64,000 nucleotides of DNA from a halophilic archaeon SHRA6 (lineage in GTDB: Archaea > Halobacteriota > Halobacteria > Halobacteriales > Haloferacaceae). The stretch spans positions 1 through 64,000 of the forward strand of contig SOPS01000001.1 in assembly GCA_005239175.1 (NCBI GenBank), read 5' to 3'. Made by a program: the position numbers and the translations under genes. A model generated the notes under the pieces. It saw only the letters and a program-made list of their open reading frames with translations, was not told where the DNA came from and made no database searches. Shown here one piece after another: positions 24,708 to 33,470 of this stretch; the first letter of the stretch is position 1; each line of letters starts with the position of its first letter.

Positions 24708-26296
24708 TCCCACGACTTCAGTCGTGGGATTCCTCCGTGGGTAATCCAACCAGCTGGTTACCCCGGCTGTGAACTTGCGGGTTTGCTGAGACTGGGTTGG
24801 TCAACTGACCACGACTGTTCCCCAAAATCCGCAGGTGTCCAGTCGTGTTCATTCCACTGCCAGTACGCCCCCTCACGAGGTACGTCCCTGCCGCGTTCAG
24901 CAGACAGGGCAGCAGGCCGGGCCATCGGCCCTACTTCAGACTGCAAGATGTTCCACGCCCCTGCCACATCACTGTGTGCTTTAAGATCACAGTCGTGACA
25001 CCGGAACGAATCGCTTGCCCGAGTCACATCGCTACTTCCACACTCGGGACACTTGCTACTCGAATCGGCTTCGGTCACTTCGGCAACAGCAATCCCAACA
25101 TCACCGAGTGTGAGGTTGATCCGATCCACGAGTTGCCGGTGTGACCAGAAATTATGTGTCTTCTCGTTCACGCCAGCACTCCAATGAGTGTCTAACACGT
25201 CGGTCAAGTCACCAACGTACACCGTGTCCACGTTTCGGTTGAGCAACCACTCAGCGGCGTGCTTCACCGCTGCGTCACGGCTGTGGTCACGGCTCCGTGA
25301 TCGAGCGTCGTACAGCCGCTTGATGCGATGGCTCGTGTATTTGTCATCTGGAAGTTTCGATTGGAGTGTGGCGATTCGCTCTGAATAACTCTGGAATCGG
25401 TCGAACTCTGGACGAGCGTGATACACCGCCGTATCACCGGCTTCAGTGACAATAGCCAACGTATTATTTGCACCGACGTCGATAGCAGCGACCTGCGTCG
25501 TGTTCTCGGTGTCGAGTGTGTGAGTGAAGGCATCCGCCCGCTGTTCTCTGAGTTTGTCTGGTTGAATGCGAACAGGATGCTGGACACGAAGCTGGTCAGC
25601 GTGCTCCTCGTAGATGAGTTCCAATCGGCTATCGTCACCGTTCCACTGTGGATTACCTCGCACTTCGAGCGTGATGCGCTCGTTGTGGTCGAAATCGTAG
25701 CGGTCTTCAAGCACGTCACCGACGCCGAATTCAAGCGTGCTTTTGTCTTCGTCCCAGTCGAACGTGTAGAGGTCGTTGCGGACGAGACCGTGGAGTTTGT
25801 AGCCATCGCTTCGGTTGCCCCAGTATCCTGGCGGTGACGGTTTCTCGGTCACTACTGGGTTGGATTCGTCGTGGTACTGCTCGAGCAACCGGAAGTGACT
25901 GCGCCACGCTTCGCTGTTCTTCCGAGCGACTTGTTGGCACGTTGCTTTGCCGATGATTGGGGCGTACTCGTCGTAGAGGTCGGTGTACTCGGCGTCCCAC
26001 ACGTCACCATCGTCACTGAAGTACGCTTGGCGGCGTCGGTAGGTGATCTGATTCCAGAGAGGAGCGTGGGCGGCCAGCCAATCGAACAAACACTGCCGAT
26101 ACCGTTCGGTAGCGGGGTCAGCAATGTATGTGTTCGTTCGCTGTGCTCGGTCGCTCACACACATAATGATGTGACAACCAAATATGAATGTTGGGATTAC
26201 AAACTGCCTATGTCGTGTGGTTTGTAGCATGTCGTGTCGGCTTCATCCCACGAGTAAAATCGTGGGCTTTCGCCTTGAATTTCTGTAAGCGGATCG
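24708..26296 (-). mobile_element. IS1341-type element (IS200/IS605 family, tnpB only)
   Basis: A single tnpB gene is flanked by end-like hairpins: CCCACGACTTCAGTCGTGGG at 24712-24731 (beside the tnpB 3' end) and CCCACGAGTAAAATCGTGGG at 26246-26265 (beside the tnpB start), then TTTCTGTAAGCGG at 26272-26284. No tnpA is present, so movement would need a transposase supplied in trans. Exact borders cannot be fixed because such elements have no target duplication. The hairpin at 24712-24731 is in the position of the omega-RNA scaffold. Confidence 0.8.
24758..26164 (-). CDS. tnpB: TnpB-like RNA-guided nuclease, RuvC-II glutamate absent
   Basis: This 468-residue protein starts from ATG 26164 (MCVSDRAQRTNTY), which has a TATA-like CATATTTGG upstream; a start at 26230 would add 22 residues. 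The C-terminal half has the RuvC-I motif AAIDVGANNT (Asp about 229), the zinc ribbon CPECG...CHDC (about 372-392) and the RuvC-III motif HSDVAGAWN (Asp about 399). At the RuvC-II position, where TnpB normally has a Glu before Asp-Leu, it reads VYVGDL with Gly about 318. The protein is therefore either inactive as a nuclease or uses a displaced Glu. It is the only gene of its element, which sits between the sugar-acid dehydratase and the FAD reductase genes. Confidence 0.9.
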   Translation of the reverse strand: MCVSDRAQRTNTYIADPATERYRQCLFDWLAAHAPLWNQITYRRRQAYFSDDGDVWDAEYTDLYDEYAPIIGKATCQQVARKNSEAWRSHFRLLEQYHDESNPVVTEKPSPPGYWGNRSDGYKLHGLVRNDLYTFDWDEDKSTLEFGVGDVLEDRYDFDHNERITLEVRGNPQWNGDDSRLELIYEEHADQLRVQHPVRIQPDKLREQRADAFTHTLDTENTTQVAAIDVGANNTLAIVTEAGDTAVYHARPEFDRFQSYSERIATLQSKLPDDKYTSHRIKRLYDARSRSRDHSRDAAVKHAAEWLLNRNVDTVYVGDLTDVLDTHWSAGVNEKTHNFWSHRQLVDRINLTLGDVGIAVAEVTEADSSSKCPECGSSDVTRASDSFRCHDCDLKAHSDVAGAWNILQSEVGPMARPAALSAERGRDVPREGAYWQWNEHDWTPADFGEQSWSVDQPSLSKPASSQPG

Positions 26297-26366
26297 AACC
26301 ACAACGTATCAGCAAAGAATAACCTCAAAAAACGTCCACCGACGGGATCGGCGATCGGGTAACTGG

Positions 26367-27605
26367 CTACTGTTCAGTCGTCGCCGCGAGATCGTCGACG
26401 GAGAAGCCCTCTTCCATGAGGACTTCCTTTTGATCGCCGACGTAGACCTGTTCGCGCATGAGCTTTTTGTAGGCGCTCTGGGCGGCAAGGTTCCCGATGA
26501 GGACGCCACCGACGATCTTGCCGTCTTTGAGCGCGACACGACGCCACTCGGTGTCAGAGAACTTCCGCTCGACAGAATCGTCGCCGAGCGTCGGGTGACC
26601 GAACGAAAGGAACGGGAAGTCAAAGTGGGTGATCGAGTACGACGACACCCACCTGAACTCCTCGCTTTCGGGATTGACCATGTTGCGCGCGGCGATCGTC
26701 CCCTGTTCTTTCGCGGAGCCCCACGAGCCGTTTTGGGCGCGCTCGCCCAGAATGAGGTCGTGGAACTGCGTGAGATCGCCTGCGGCATACACATCCTCGA
26801 CGGAGCTTTGCATGTACTCGTCGACGACAATGCCGTTGTCCAGTTCGACGTCAGTGTCTTCGAGGATCTCGGTGTTGAAGTTCAGCCCGATCGCAATGCC
26901 AACGAAGTCTGCCTCGTAGCGGTCGCCGTTGGGGTCGATCGCAGCGGTCACGTGGCCGTCATCGTCGACCTCGAAGCGATCGACGCCGCTTTGAAACACC
27001 GGCTCGACGCCGCGTTCGCGCATGGCGTCGTGCATGATCTCTGCGCCCTCCTCGCTCAGCGCGTAGCGCCACCACGCGTTGCCGCGCATGAGGTACTTCC
27101 CAGAGACGTCCTGTGCGCCACAGATCGCTGCCAGATCGATCCCGAGCAGGCCCGCCCCGACAACGACCGCGTTGTCGGCGGCTTCCATCCCCGCTTTGAT
27201 TTTCCGGGCATCCTGGAACGTCCAAAAGTGACTGATGCCGTCGGCATCGGAGTTCTCAACCGGCAGCTGCGTCGGCGTCCCGCCGGTCGCGACGAGGAGC
27301 TTGTCGTACTCGATCGTCTCACCTTCGTGGGTGTCGACAGTGTGCGCGTCCGTGTCGACATCGGTGATGAGCGTGTTGAGACGGAGGTCAATGTCGCGAT
27401 CGGTGTACCACGACTCGTCGTGGATCGAGATTGGTGCCTCGGGGAGTTTGCCTTTCGCGAACTCCTTGATGAGAATCCGGTTGTACAGTGCCTCGCCTTC
27501 GTCGGTGATGACAGTGATGTCGGCCTCGGGGGCTTCCTCCCGCAGTGTCTCCGCGGCCGAACTGCCCGCGATCCCGTCGCCGATGATCACATACGACGCT
27601 GTCAT
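26367..27605 (-). CDS. FAD-dependent pyridine nucleotide-disulfide oxidoreductase
   Basis: This 412-residue protein begins MTASYVIIGDGIAGSSAAETLREEAP, the FAD-binding GxGxxG motif. YNRILIKEFAKGKLPEAPI and YDKLLVATGG follow, then the NAD(P)-binding VVVGAGLLGIDLA and the FAD-contacting DVYAAGDLTQF near residue 285. It resembles rubredoxin or nitrite-reductase-type NAD(P)H reductases that pass electrons to small redox proteins or to oxygen; the partner is unknown. The 24-residue frame upstream to 27674 is AT-rich and looks like leader. It is followed downstream by the IS1341 element. Confidence 0.88.
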   Translation of the reverse strand: MTASYVIIGDGIAGSSAAETLREEAPEADITVITDEGEALYNRILIKEFAKGKLPEAPISIHDESWYTDRDIDLRLNTLITDVDTDAHTVDTHEGETIEYDKLLVATGGTPTQLPVENSDADGISHFWTFQDARKIKAGMEAADNAVVVGAGLLGIDLAAICGAQDVSGKYLMRGNAWWRYALSEEGAEIMHDAMRERGVEPVFQSGVDRFEVDDDGHVTAAIDPNGDRYEADFVGIAIGLNFNTEILEDTDVELDNGIVVDEYMQSSVEDVYAAGDLTQFHDLILGERAQNGSWGSAKEQGTIAARNMVNPESEEFRWVSSYSITHFDFPFLSFGHPTLGDDSVERKFSDTEWRRVALKDGKIVGGVLIGNLAAQSAYKKLMREQVYVGDQKEVLMEEGFSVDDLAATTEQ

Positions 27606-27753
27606 GGTGGGGCGTTCGTATTCGGGGTTAATGTGGGTTGCTATTAACTGATCAATAGTGAGAGAATAACACACCCGCTATTTTTTATTTCTGCTATGCG
27701 AAGTTCTCTAGAGCGTACTGTTCAAGTTGGCGCAGACCATATTTGCGGTATAG

Positions 27754-28359
27754 ATGAAAATTCACCAGAATCCGCGACACTGGGCGGCAAAAAAGGCGCT
27801 AACGACGCCAGGAATCGCGTCAGTCGCCAACTACGGTCTCGTCAAACTCCACACGCGGATCTTCCTCGGGAAAGCCGAGGAAGCACACCGAGAGGAACGC
27901 CGCGAGCACCTCGACGACTTTTTTGATGCCACAATGGACACCTACGTGGCGGCCCTTCAAGCGGGCTACTCGGAGGCCCAGGCTCGCGAGATAACCCACA
28001 TTCAGGCCAACTTCGACTTCTTCAACCATGGATGGACGGAGATGATGGAGATCCCCGGCGACGAACTCGAAGCACACTATCGCCGATACGACGAGTTCTT
28101 TACCGAACACGGGATTACGATCGACGACCCACTCGGAGACTTCCGACTATCGAGCGGGATCGCGGAGGCACCTTCGACGCCTGAAAAGTTCGAAACGCCG
28201 GAGTACGAGAACGCGATCGCCGGCTTTTCGGACGACGTGTACACCGAAACCGAGGATGGCGAAATCGTCGTGGGCGGGACTGCCGAGCCAAAAGAGGTCG
28301 ATCCGACGAAGGCCCCCGGCGTTCCCTCCGGAGACGCTGACGGCGAAGCGAACGCGTAG
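27754..28359 (+). CDS. Haloarchaeal conserved protein (DUF6149-like)
   Basis: This 201-residue protein begins MKIHQNPRHWAAKKALTTPG. The first 130 residues are helical and include LDDFFDATMDTYVAALQAGYSEAQAREITHIQANFDFFNHGW. This composition recalls a haloarchaeal family I know as DUF6149, of unknown function, but I am only moderately sure of the label. The last 60 residues are acidic and low complexity. An ATTTTTTATTTC element at 27680-27691 is a possible promoter. The stop codon begins a 27-bp tandem duplication. Confidence 0.75.
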   Translation: MKIHQNPRHWAAKKALTTPGIASVANYGLVKLHTRIFLGKAEEAHREERREHLDDFFDATMDTYVAALQAGYSEAQAREITHIQANFDFFNHGWTEMMEIPGDELEAHYRRYDEFFTEHGITIDDPLGDFRLSSGIAEAPSTPEKFETPEYENAIAGFSDDVYTETEDGEIVVGGTAEPKEVDPTKAPGVPSGDADGEANA

Positions 28360-28410
28360 GCATCGCCGACAGAGGCGATCGAGTAGCCATCGACGACTGA
28401 TGCGATCGAG
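28357..28410 (+). repeat. Two 27-bp units starting at the stop codon
   Basis: Units 28357-28383 and 28384-28410 both begin with TAG and end GCGATCGAG; a third stop (TGA) follows directly. The first TAG is the stop codon of the gene at 27754. The units are about 80 percent alike. Confidence 0.75.
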
Positions 28411-28455
28411 TGACTGGAACGCGACGTTTAACCGATCGCCGCGAATACACGAGGT

Positions 28456-29007
28456 ATGGCCCAACCACGCGTCCCTGGTGGACGTGGCGAGGAGATCGAC
28501 CTCCCCTGTGGAGAGACGGTCACGGTCAGGGAGTTCGACCTCGGGATGCGAGAGTTCACGTGCGACTGCGGAGCGGTCCATGCAGTCGTCATGGACGTCC
28601 ATCCGCCCGATCGCTTCCTGCCAGAGTTTCTCGTCGGGGTGCTCCAGGAGGCGATCGAGACGACGAGCGAAGAGATGCCGGAGTTCGGCACGCCACACCT
28701 CATGGGAATTGTTCTGGAGGAGTTTCCCAATCGCGTCGTCGCGACGGATGCGAGCAACGACCAGGATGTTGGCTTTTCGATGTTGTGGCTCACCGATTTC
28801 GACTCGCGACGGCTCCACGAGGTGATCGTCGAGCTCGTAATCGAGCTAATGGAGCACGCGGTAAGCCACGGCTCCGACGATCAGGCGCTTACACAGTTCG
28901 AACAGCAGATGCTCGAATTTGACGTGAGTGAGTTCGTCACGCAGTACCGCGATCAGCGTGATCTCAGCGACGATGACGTGTACGCACAGGGGAGTCAAGG
29001 CGTCTGA
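28456..29007 (+). CDS. DUF5815-like haloarchaeal protein
   Basis: This 183-residue acidic protein begins MAQPRVPGGRGEEIDLPCGETVTVREFDLG. REFTCDCGAVHAVVMDVHPPDRFLPEFL is the most conserved-looking part and carries CDC plus another Cys earlier, so a metal site is possible. The remaining part is helical and acidic. I place it in the haloarchaeal DUF5815 group with moderate confidence; no function is known. It is followed after 47 bp by a small winged-helix gene on the same strand. Confidence 0.75.
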   Translation: MAQPRVPGGRGEEIDLPCGETVTVREFDLGMREFTCDCGAVHAVVMDVHPPDRFLPEFLVGVLQEAIETTSEEMPEFGTPHLMGIVLEEFPNRVVATDASNDQDVGFSMLWLTDFDSRRLHEVIVELVIELMEHAVSHGSDDQALTQFEQQMLEFDVSEFVTQYRDQRDLSDDDVYAQGSQGV

Positions 29008-29012
29008 CGACC

Positions 29013-29052
29013 GTCTTACGTAGGTTGAAGTCCGATCGGGCCTATGTAAGAC
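29013..29052. promoter_or_regulatory. Inverted repeat directly before the winged-helix gene
   Basis: Arms GTCTTACGTAGG (29013-29024) and CCTATGTAAGAC (29041-29052) match at 11 of 12 positions around a 16-bp spacer, and the second arm ends 2 bp before the ATG at 29055. Its place at the start of a DNA-binding protein gene suggests autoregulation. Confidence 0.65.
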
Positions 29053-29054
29053 GT

Positions 29055-29270
29055 ATGCGCGCCCAAAACGCCGAGTTCGAACGGCTAAAAGGTGTGCTCG
29101 CCGAGGCTGACGAGCCGCTGACTGCGCGCGAGATTATGTCGCTCCTCGAAGAGCACGACGAGGAGACCTTCGAGAGTGCTCACACCGTTGCCACTATTCT
29201 GGGCCGGCGAGCCCAACGCGGTGAGGTGACCGTTATTTCCGATCGCCCGTACCGCTACCGACTTCCGTAG
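29055..29270 (+). CDS. Small winged-helix DNA-binding protein
   Basis: This 71-residue protein begins MRAQNAEFERLKGVLAEA. DEPLTAREIMSLLEEHDEETFESAHTVATILGRRAQRGEVTVI has the helix-turn-helix plus wing pattern of haloarchaeal MarR or PadR-like small regulators. The ending SDRPYRYRLP is the wing strand. I chose ATG 29055; an upstream ATG at 29025 would place an inverted repeat inside the coding part. It is probably an autoregulated repressor, with unknown targets. Confidence 0.75.
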   Translation: MRAQNAEFERLKGVLAEADEPLTAREIMSLLEEHDEETFESAHTVATILGRRAQRGEVTVISDRPYRYRLP

Positions 29271-29388
29271 GATCACGCCACGCGGCACAACCGGTTGGGA
29301 AATCCACAGCAGCCACAAGAGCGATCAGACTGGGGTATGCCGGCAACAATCTATGCCAACGCGTGTCTTACGAAATACAAACTCTCGT

Positions 29389-29401
29389 TACGAAATTCGT
29401 A
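29389..29401. promoter_or_regulatory. Palindrome upstream of carB
   Basis: TACGAAATTCGTA is a perfect palindrome around a central A/T. A further copy of TTACGAAAT lies at 29368-29376. The pair sits 45-80 bp before the carB ATG at 29446, in place for an operator. Confidence 0.45.
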
Positions 29402-29445
29402 TCTTTTCGCCGGGCTTATTACGATGAGCGTACTCCACTCCGCTA

Positions 29446-32400
29446 ATGAGCGACGAGACGACTCAGACGATCGCTGCGGACACGGACGTGAAGTCCGGGG
29501 AAGACAGAACGATCCTGCTGATCGGGAGCGGGCCGATCCAGATCGGTCAGGCTGCCGAGTTCGACTATTCGGGCGCACAGGCGTGCCGAGCCCTCAAAGA
29601 AGAGGGCGCACGAGTCGTCCTCGTCAACTCGAACCCCGCGACGATCATGACCGACCCCGACATGGCCGATCGGGTCTACATCGAGCCGATCACCCCTGAG
29701 GCGATCGCCGAGATCATCGAGACCGAACAGCCAGACGGGGTCATCGCCGGACTGGGTGGACAAACTGGCCTGAATGTTACCGCCGAACTCGCCGAACAGG
29801 GCATCCTAGAGGAACACGACGTTGATATTCTGGGCACACCGTTGGATACGATCTACGCCACCGAAGATCGCGATCTGTTCAGAAAACGGATGGAGAAAAT
29901 CGGCGAGCCGGTCCCAAAGTCGACGACGATCTCACTCGACGAGGGTGAGTCTGTCACTGACTTCGACGAAGAGGCCTTCCGCGGTCGCGTACAGGACGCC
30001 GTCGACGCAGTTGGCGGGCTTCCTGTCATCGCGCGGACGACGTACACACTCGGCGGCTCGGGCTCGGGCGTCGTCGACGAGTTCGACGAGTTGGTCGAAC
30101 GGGTTCGCAAGGGACTTCGCCTGTCGCGTAACAGCGAGGTCCTCGTTACGGAATCGATCGCCGGCTGGGTCGAACTCGAATACGAGGTGATGCGGGACGC
30201 CGCGAACTCCTGTATCATCATCTGTAACATGGAGAACATCGACCCGATGGGCATTCACACGGGCGAATCAACGGTCGTGACGCCCTCGCAGGTCATCCCA
30301 GATGACGGCCACCAGGAGATGCGCGACGCGGCGCTCGGCGTCATCCGCGAGCTCGGCATCCAGGGCGGCTGTAACATCCAGTTCGCGTGGCGCGACGACG
30401 GGACACCGGGCGGCGAGTACCGTGTCGTCGAAGTGAACCCTCGGGTGTCGCGCTCGTCCGCGCTGGCTTCGAAGGCAACAGGATATCCGATCGCCCGCGT
30501 CACGGCGAAGGTCGCACTTGGCAAGAATCTCCACGAGATCGAAAACGAGATTACCGGCGAGACGACCGCGGCATTCGAGCCAGCGATCGACTACATTGTC
30601 ACCAAAGTGCCACGATGGCCGATCGACAAATTCGACGATGTCGACTTCAAACTCGGGACTGCGATGAAATCAACCGGGGAGGCGATGGCGATCGGTCGGA
30701 ACTTCGAAGAGAGCCTGTTGAAGGCGCTTCGCTCCTCAGAGTACGATCCCGCTGTTAACTGGGGAGACGTCGACAACGATACGCTCGAAACCGAGTATCT
30801 CGAGCGTCCCTCGCCAGATCGTCCATACGCGATCTTCGAGGCGTTCGATCGCGGCTACACAGTTGAGGCAGTCGAAGCGCTGACCGGGATCATGCCGTGG
30901 TACCTCGAGCGGTTCAAGCGCGTGAGCGATTCCGCCCAGGCCGCAGCGGAGGGCAACTTCGCACAGGCGGCGACCGCTGGCCACACTAACGCCGAGATCG
31001 CGGCGATCGCTGGCGGCGTCGACGTCGACACTATCGAACAGGACGTCCCCGGTCGGACGTACAAACAGGTCGACACCTGTGCGGGCGAGTTCGCCGCACA
31101 GACGCCATACTACTACTCTGCACGGCAGTCTGAGTTTAACCGTGGACCACTGAAAGGCAAGGCGGCAGCGGGCGAGCTCGTCGTGGACAAAGAGATCGAC
31201 AGCGTAGTCGTCGTCGGCGGCGGTCCGATTCGGATCGGCCAGGGCGTCGAATTCGACTACTGTTCGGTCCACGCGATCCAGGCACTCAGAGAGCTCGGTG
31301 TCGAAGCTCACGTGGTCAACAACAACCCCGAAACGGTCTCAACAGATTACGACACCTCCGATGGGTTGTTCTTCGATCCGATTACCGCAGAGGAGGTCGC
31401 CGACGTGGCCGAGGCAACCGGTGCGGACGGCATCATGGTCCAGTTCGGCGGGCAGACTTCGGTGAACATCGGCGAACCGCTCGAAGATGAGATCCAGCGC
31501 CGCGGCCTCGACTGTGAGATCATGGGGACGACCGTCGAGGCGATGGACCTCGCGGAGGACCGCGATCGGTTCAACGCGCTCATGGACGACCTCGGAATTG
31601 CCCAGCCGAAAGGCGGGACCGCGACCTCCGAAGCCGAAGCACTAGAGCTTGCACACGAACTCGGGTATCCCGTGCTCGTCCGTCCAAGCTACGTGCTCGG
31701 CGGCCGTGCGATGCGGGTCGTCCACGACGACGCCGAGTTGGAACACTACATCGAGGAAGCGGTCCGTGTCAGTCCGGATAAGCCAATTCTCGTCGATCAG
31801 TTCCTCGCAGATGCGATCGAACTCGACGTGGATGCGGTTTCAGACGGCGAAGACGTCCTCATCGGCGGCGTGATGGAACACGTCGAAAGTGCGGGAGTTC
31901 ACTCCGGAGACTCCGCGTGTATGATCCCGCCGCGTTCGCTCGACAAAGCGACGCTCGCTCGAGTACGCGAGGTGACAGAGGACATCGCGGGTGCGCTCGA
32001 CACGATCGGGCTGTTGAACGTCCAGCTCGCGGTGAAAGACGGCGAGGTATACGTCCTCGAAGCGAACCCGCGCTCGTCGCGGACAGTCCCGTTCGTCTCG
32101 AAGGCAACCGGCGTCCCGATCGCAAAGCTCGCGGCGAAGGTAATGGCCGGCAAGTCCCTAGCTGAACTCGACGTGGACGAGCAAATCCCCGAAGACGTAA
32201 GCGTCAAAGAGGTCGTCTTGCCGTTCGATCGGCTCCCGGGCAGCGATCCACGACTCGGGCCGGAGATGAAATCGACCGGCGAGGTGATGGGAACCGCCCA
32301 GTCGTTCGGAAAGGCCTACGACAAAGCCCAGGATTCGGTCGGCAAGCCAGTCCCCCGCGAGGGCGTGGTCGCGCTTGACCTCTCTGCAGACGAGTTCCCA

Positions 32401-32688
32401 GATCCCGACACACCGGAGGGAGAGGAACTCGCTGACGGGTTCGGCGAATTCTATGAGTTCTCCGAGGCGGTCGATCTGATCGACGCCGCCCGCAGCGGCG
32501 ACCTCGACCTCATCATCTCGCGGGATCGCGACCTGCTGGAGGTCGCTGTCGAAGAGGAGATCACCTACTTCTCCACCAAAGCAAGTGCACGGGCGGCACT
32601 CGAAGCCCGCCGTGCAAAAGACGAGCCGATCGACGTCCTCGCGGTCTCCGATCGCCCACGTAACGTCGGGACGTGGGGCGGTAACTGA
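29446..32688 (+). CDS. carB: Carbamoyl-phosphate synthase large subunit
   Basis: This full-length 1080-residue enzyme makes carbamoyl phosphate from bicarbonate, ATP and glutamine-derived ammonia for pyrimidine and arginine synthesis. Two homologous ATP-grasp halves are visible. The first opens ILLIGSGPIQIGQAAEFDYSG with EVNPRVSRSSALASKATGYP; the second opens VVVVGGGPIRIGQGVEFDYC with EANPRSSRTVPFVSKATGVP. The last 130 residues are the MGS-like allosteric domain. The glutaminase subunit gene carA, usually beside carB, is not among its neighbours. Confidence 0.97.
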   Translation: MSDETTQTIAADTDVKSGEDRTILLIGSGPIQIGQAAEFDYSGAQACRALKEEGARVVLVNSNPATIMTDPDMADRVYIEPITPEAIAEIIETEQPDGVIAGLGGQTGLNVTAELAEQGILEEHDVDILGTPLDTIYATEDRDLFRKRMEKIGEPVPKSTTISLDEGESVTDFDEEAFRGRVQDAVDAVGGLPVIARTTYTLGGSGSGVVDEFDELVERVRKGLRLSRNSEVLVTESIAGWVELEYEVMRDAANSCIIICNMENIDPMGIHTGESTVVTPSQVIPDDGHQEMRDAALGVIRELGIQGGCNIQFAWRDDGTPGGEYRVVEVNPRVSRSSALASKATGYPIARVTAKVALGKNLHEIENEITGETTAAFEPAIDYIVTKVPRWPIDKFDDVDFKLGTAMKSTGEAMAIGRNFEESLLKALRSSEYDPAVNWGDVDNDTLETEYLERPSPDRPYAIFEAFDRGYTVEAVEALTGIMPWYLERFKRVSDSAQAAAEGNFAQAATAGHTNAEIAAIAGGVDVDTIEQDVPGRTYKQVDTCAGEFAAQTPYYYSARQSEFNRGPLKGKAAAGELVVDKEIDSVVVVGGGPIRIGQGVEFDYCSVHAIQALRELGVEAHVVNNNPETVSTDYDTSDGLFFDPITAEEVADVAEATGADGIMVQFGGQTSVNIGEPLEDEIQRRGLDCEIMGTTVEAMDLAEDRDRFNALMDDLGIAQPKGGTATSEAEALELAHELGYPVLVRPSYVLGGRAMRVVHDDAELEHYIEEAVRVSPDKPILVDQFLADAIELDVDAVSDGEDVLIGGVMEHVESAGVHSGDSACMIPPRSLDKATLARVREVTEDIAGALDTIGLLNVQLAVKDGEVYVLEANPRSSRTVPFVSKATGVPIAKLAAKVMAGKSLAELDVDEQIPEDVSVKEVVLPFDRLPGSDPRLGPEMKSTGEVMGTAQSFGKAYDKAQDSVGKPVPREGVVALDLSADEFPDPDTPEGEELADGFGEFYEFSEAVDLIDAARSGDLDLIISRDRDLLEVAVEEEITYFSTKASARAALEARRAKDEPIDVLAVSDRPRNVGTWGGN

Positions 32689-32791
32689 CGCAGTCTGACA
32701 AATCGGCTGTCTCTGGGTCAGTTGGACCGTTCAGTGGTTGATACAAACAGTTCCTGCGGAATTAGCTCACAAATATCGGTAAAAGCACCTT

Positions 32792-32798
32792 CTTTTTA
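32792..32798 (+). promoter_or_regulatory. TATA-like element of the cupin gene
   Basis: TTTTTAC lies 25-31 bp before the ATG at 32823, consistent with leaderless transcription. Confidence 0.4.
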
Positions 32799-32822
32799 CA
32801 CATGTAGCTGGACTTTCACTGT

Positions 32823-33431
32823 ATGAGTCATACGAAGTCGTCACGGGAGGCACCAAATCCGGCCGTCCGAGCGGTGTATGATGAGCTCGGTGCGCTCCTT
32901 GACCGCGGTGACGACGTGTTTGTTGAAGAGGGGCCGCCGCTCTTAGAGGAGGCAATCGAACGCGACGGGTTCTTCGAGGGTGTGACGTCGGATTCCGCAC
33001 CACCGGACGAGTACACCCGCGAGAAGGTGATCGGCGATCCGGGCGAACACGTCATCCGGTTCATGGAGTGGCCGCCCGAGTACACGCTGATGCCCCACGA
33101 GCACCACGGCCGCCCGTGTTTTGAGGTCCTCGTGGAAGGACACCTCGTGCTTTCTGATATGAAACAAACCCGTGTCGGTGATAATGAGTTCACGTTCGAG
33201 GTGATCGACTCAACGGTTGCCCAGCCCGGCGAATCGGCGGTCGTCGATCCCCGCAAAAACGAGATTCACGCGGTCTACAGTCCGGTTCGGAGCAGGTCCC
33301 TGCACGTCTATCCCGAAGATGACTGGCGGGCCTACGGGTACGTCCACAAAAAAGAAGAGAATAACACCGACATCTACGAGCGCCGTGAGTTTCAGCTCCG
33401 GGAACCGGAGAACGGGCCGGACAATCAATAA
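32823..33431 (+). CDS. Cupin protein, cysteine dioxygenase-like
   Basis: This 202-residue protein has a jelly-roll core with LMPHEHHGRPCFEVLVEGHL, which supplies two His and a Glu typical of cupin metal ligands, and a later NEIHAVYSP with a third His. The arrangement recalls cysteine dioxygenases, iron enzymes that oxidise thiols to sulfinic acids, but the exact substrate is unclear. The N-terminal 60 residues are helical and acidic. It is transcribed alone. Confidence 0.72.
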   Translation: MSHTKSSREAPNPAVRAVYDELGALLDRGDDVFVEEGPPLLEEAIERDGFFEGVTSDSAPPDEYTREKVIGDPGEHVIRFMEWPPEYTLMPHEHHGRPCFEVLVEGHLVLSDMKQTRVGDNEFTFEVIDSTVAQPGESAVVDPRKNEIHAVYSPVRSRSLHVYPEDDWRAYGYVHKKEENNTDIYERREFQLREPENGPDNQ

Positions 33432-33470
33432 GCGACGAGAAAGCACACCGAACGATGTCAACAGCGCCGG

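Noticed and set aside
23472-24749. Minus-strand frame of 425 codons over the sugar-acid dehydratase
   Set aside because: Shadow frame; the enolase-superfamily enzyme on the plus strand has all metal motifs.
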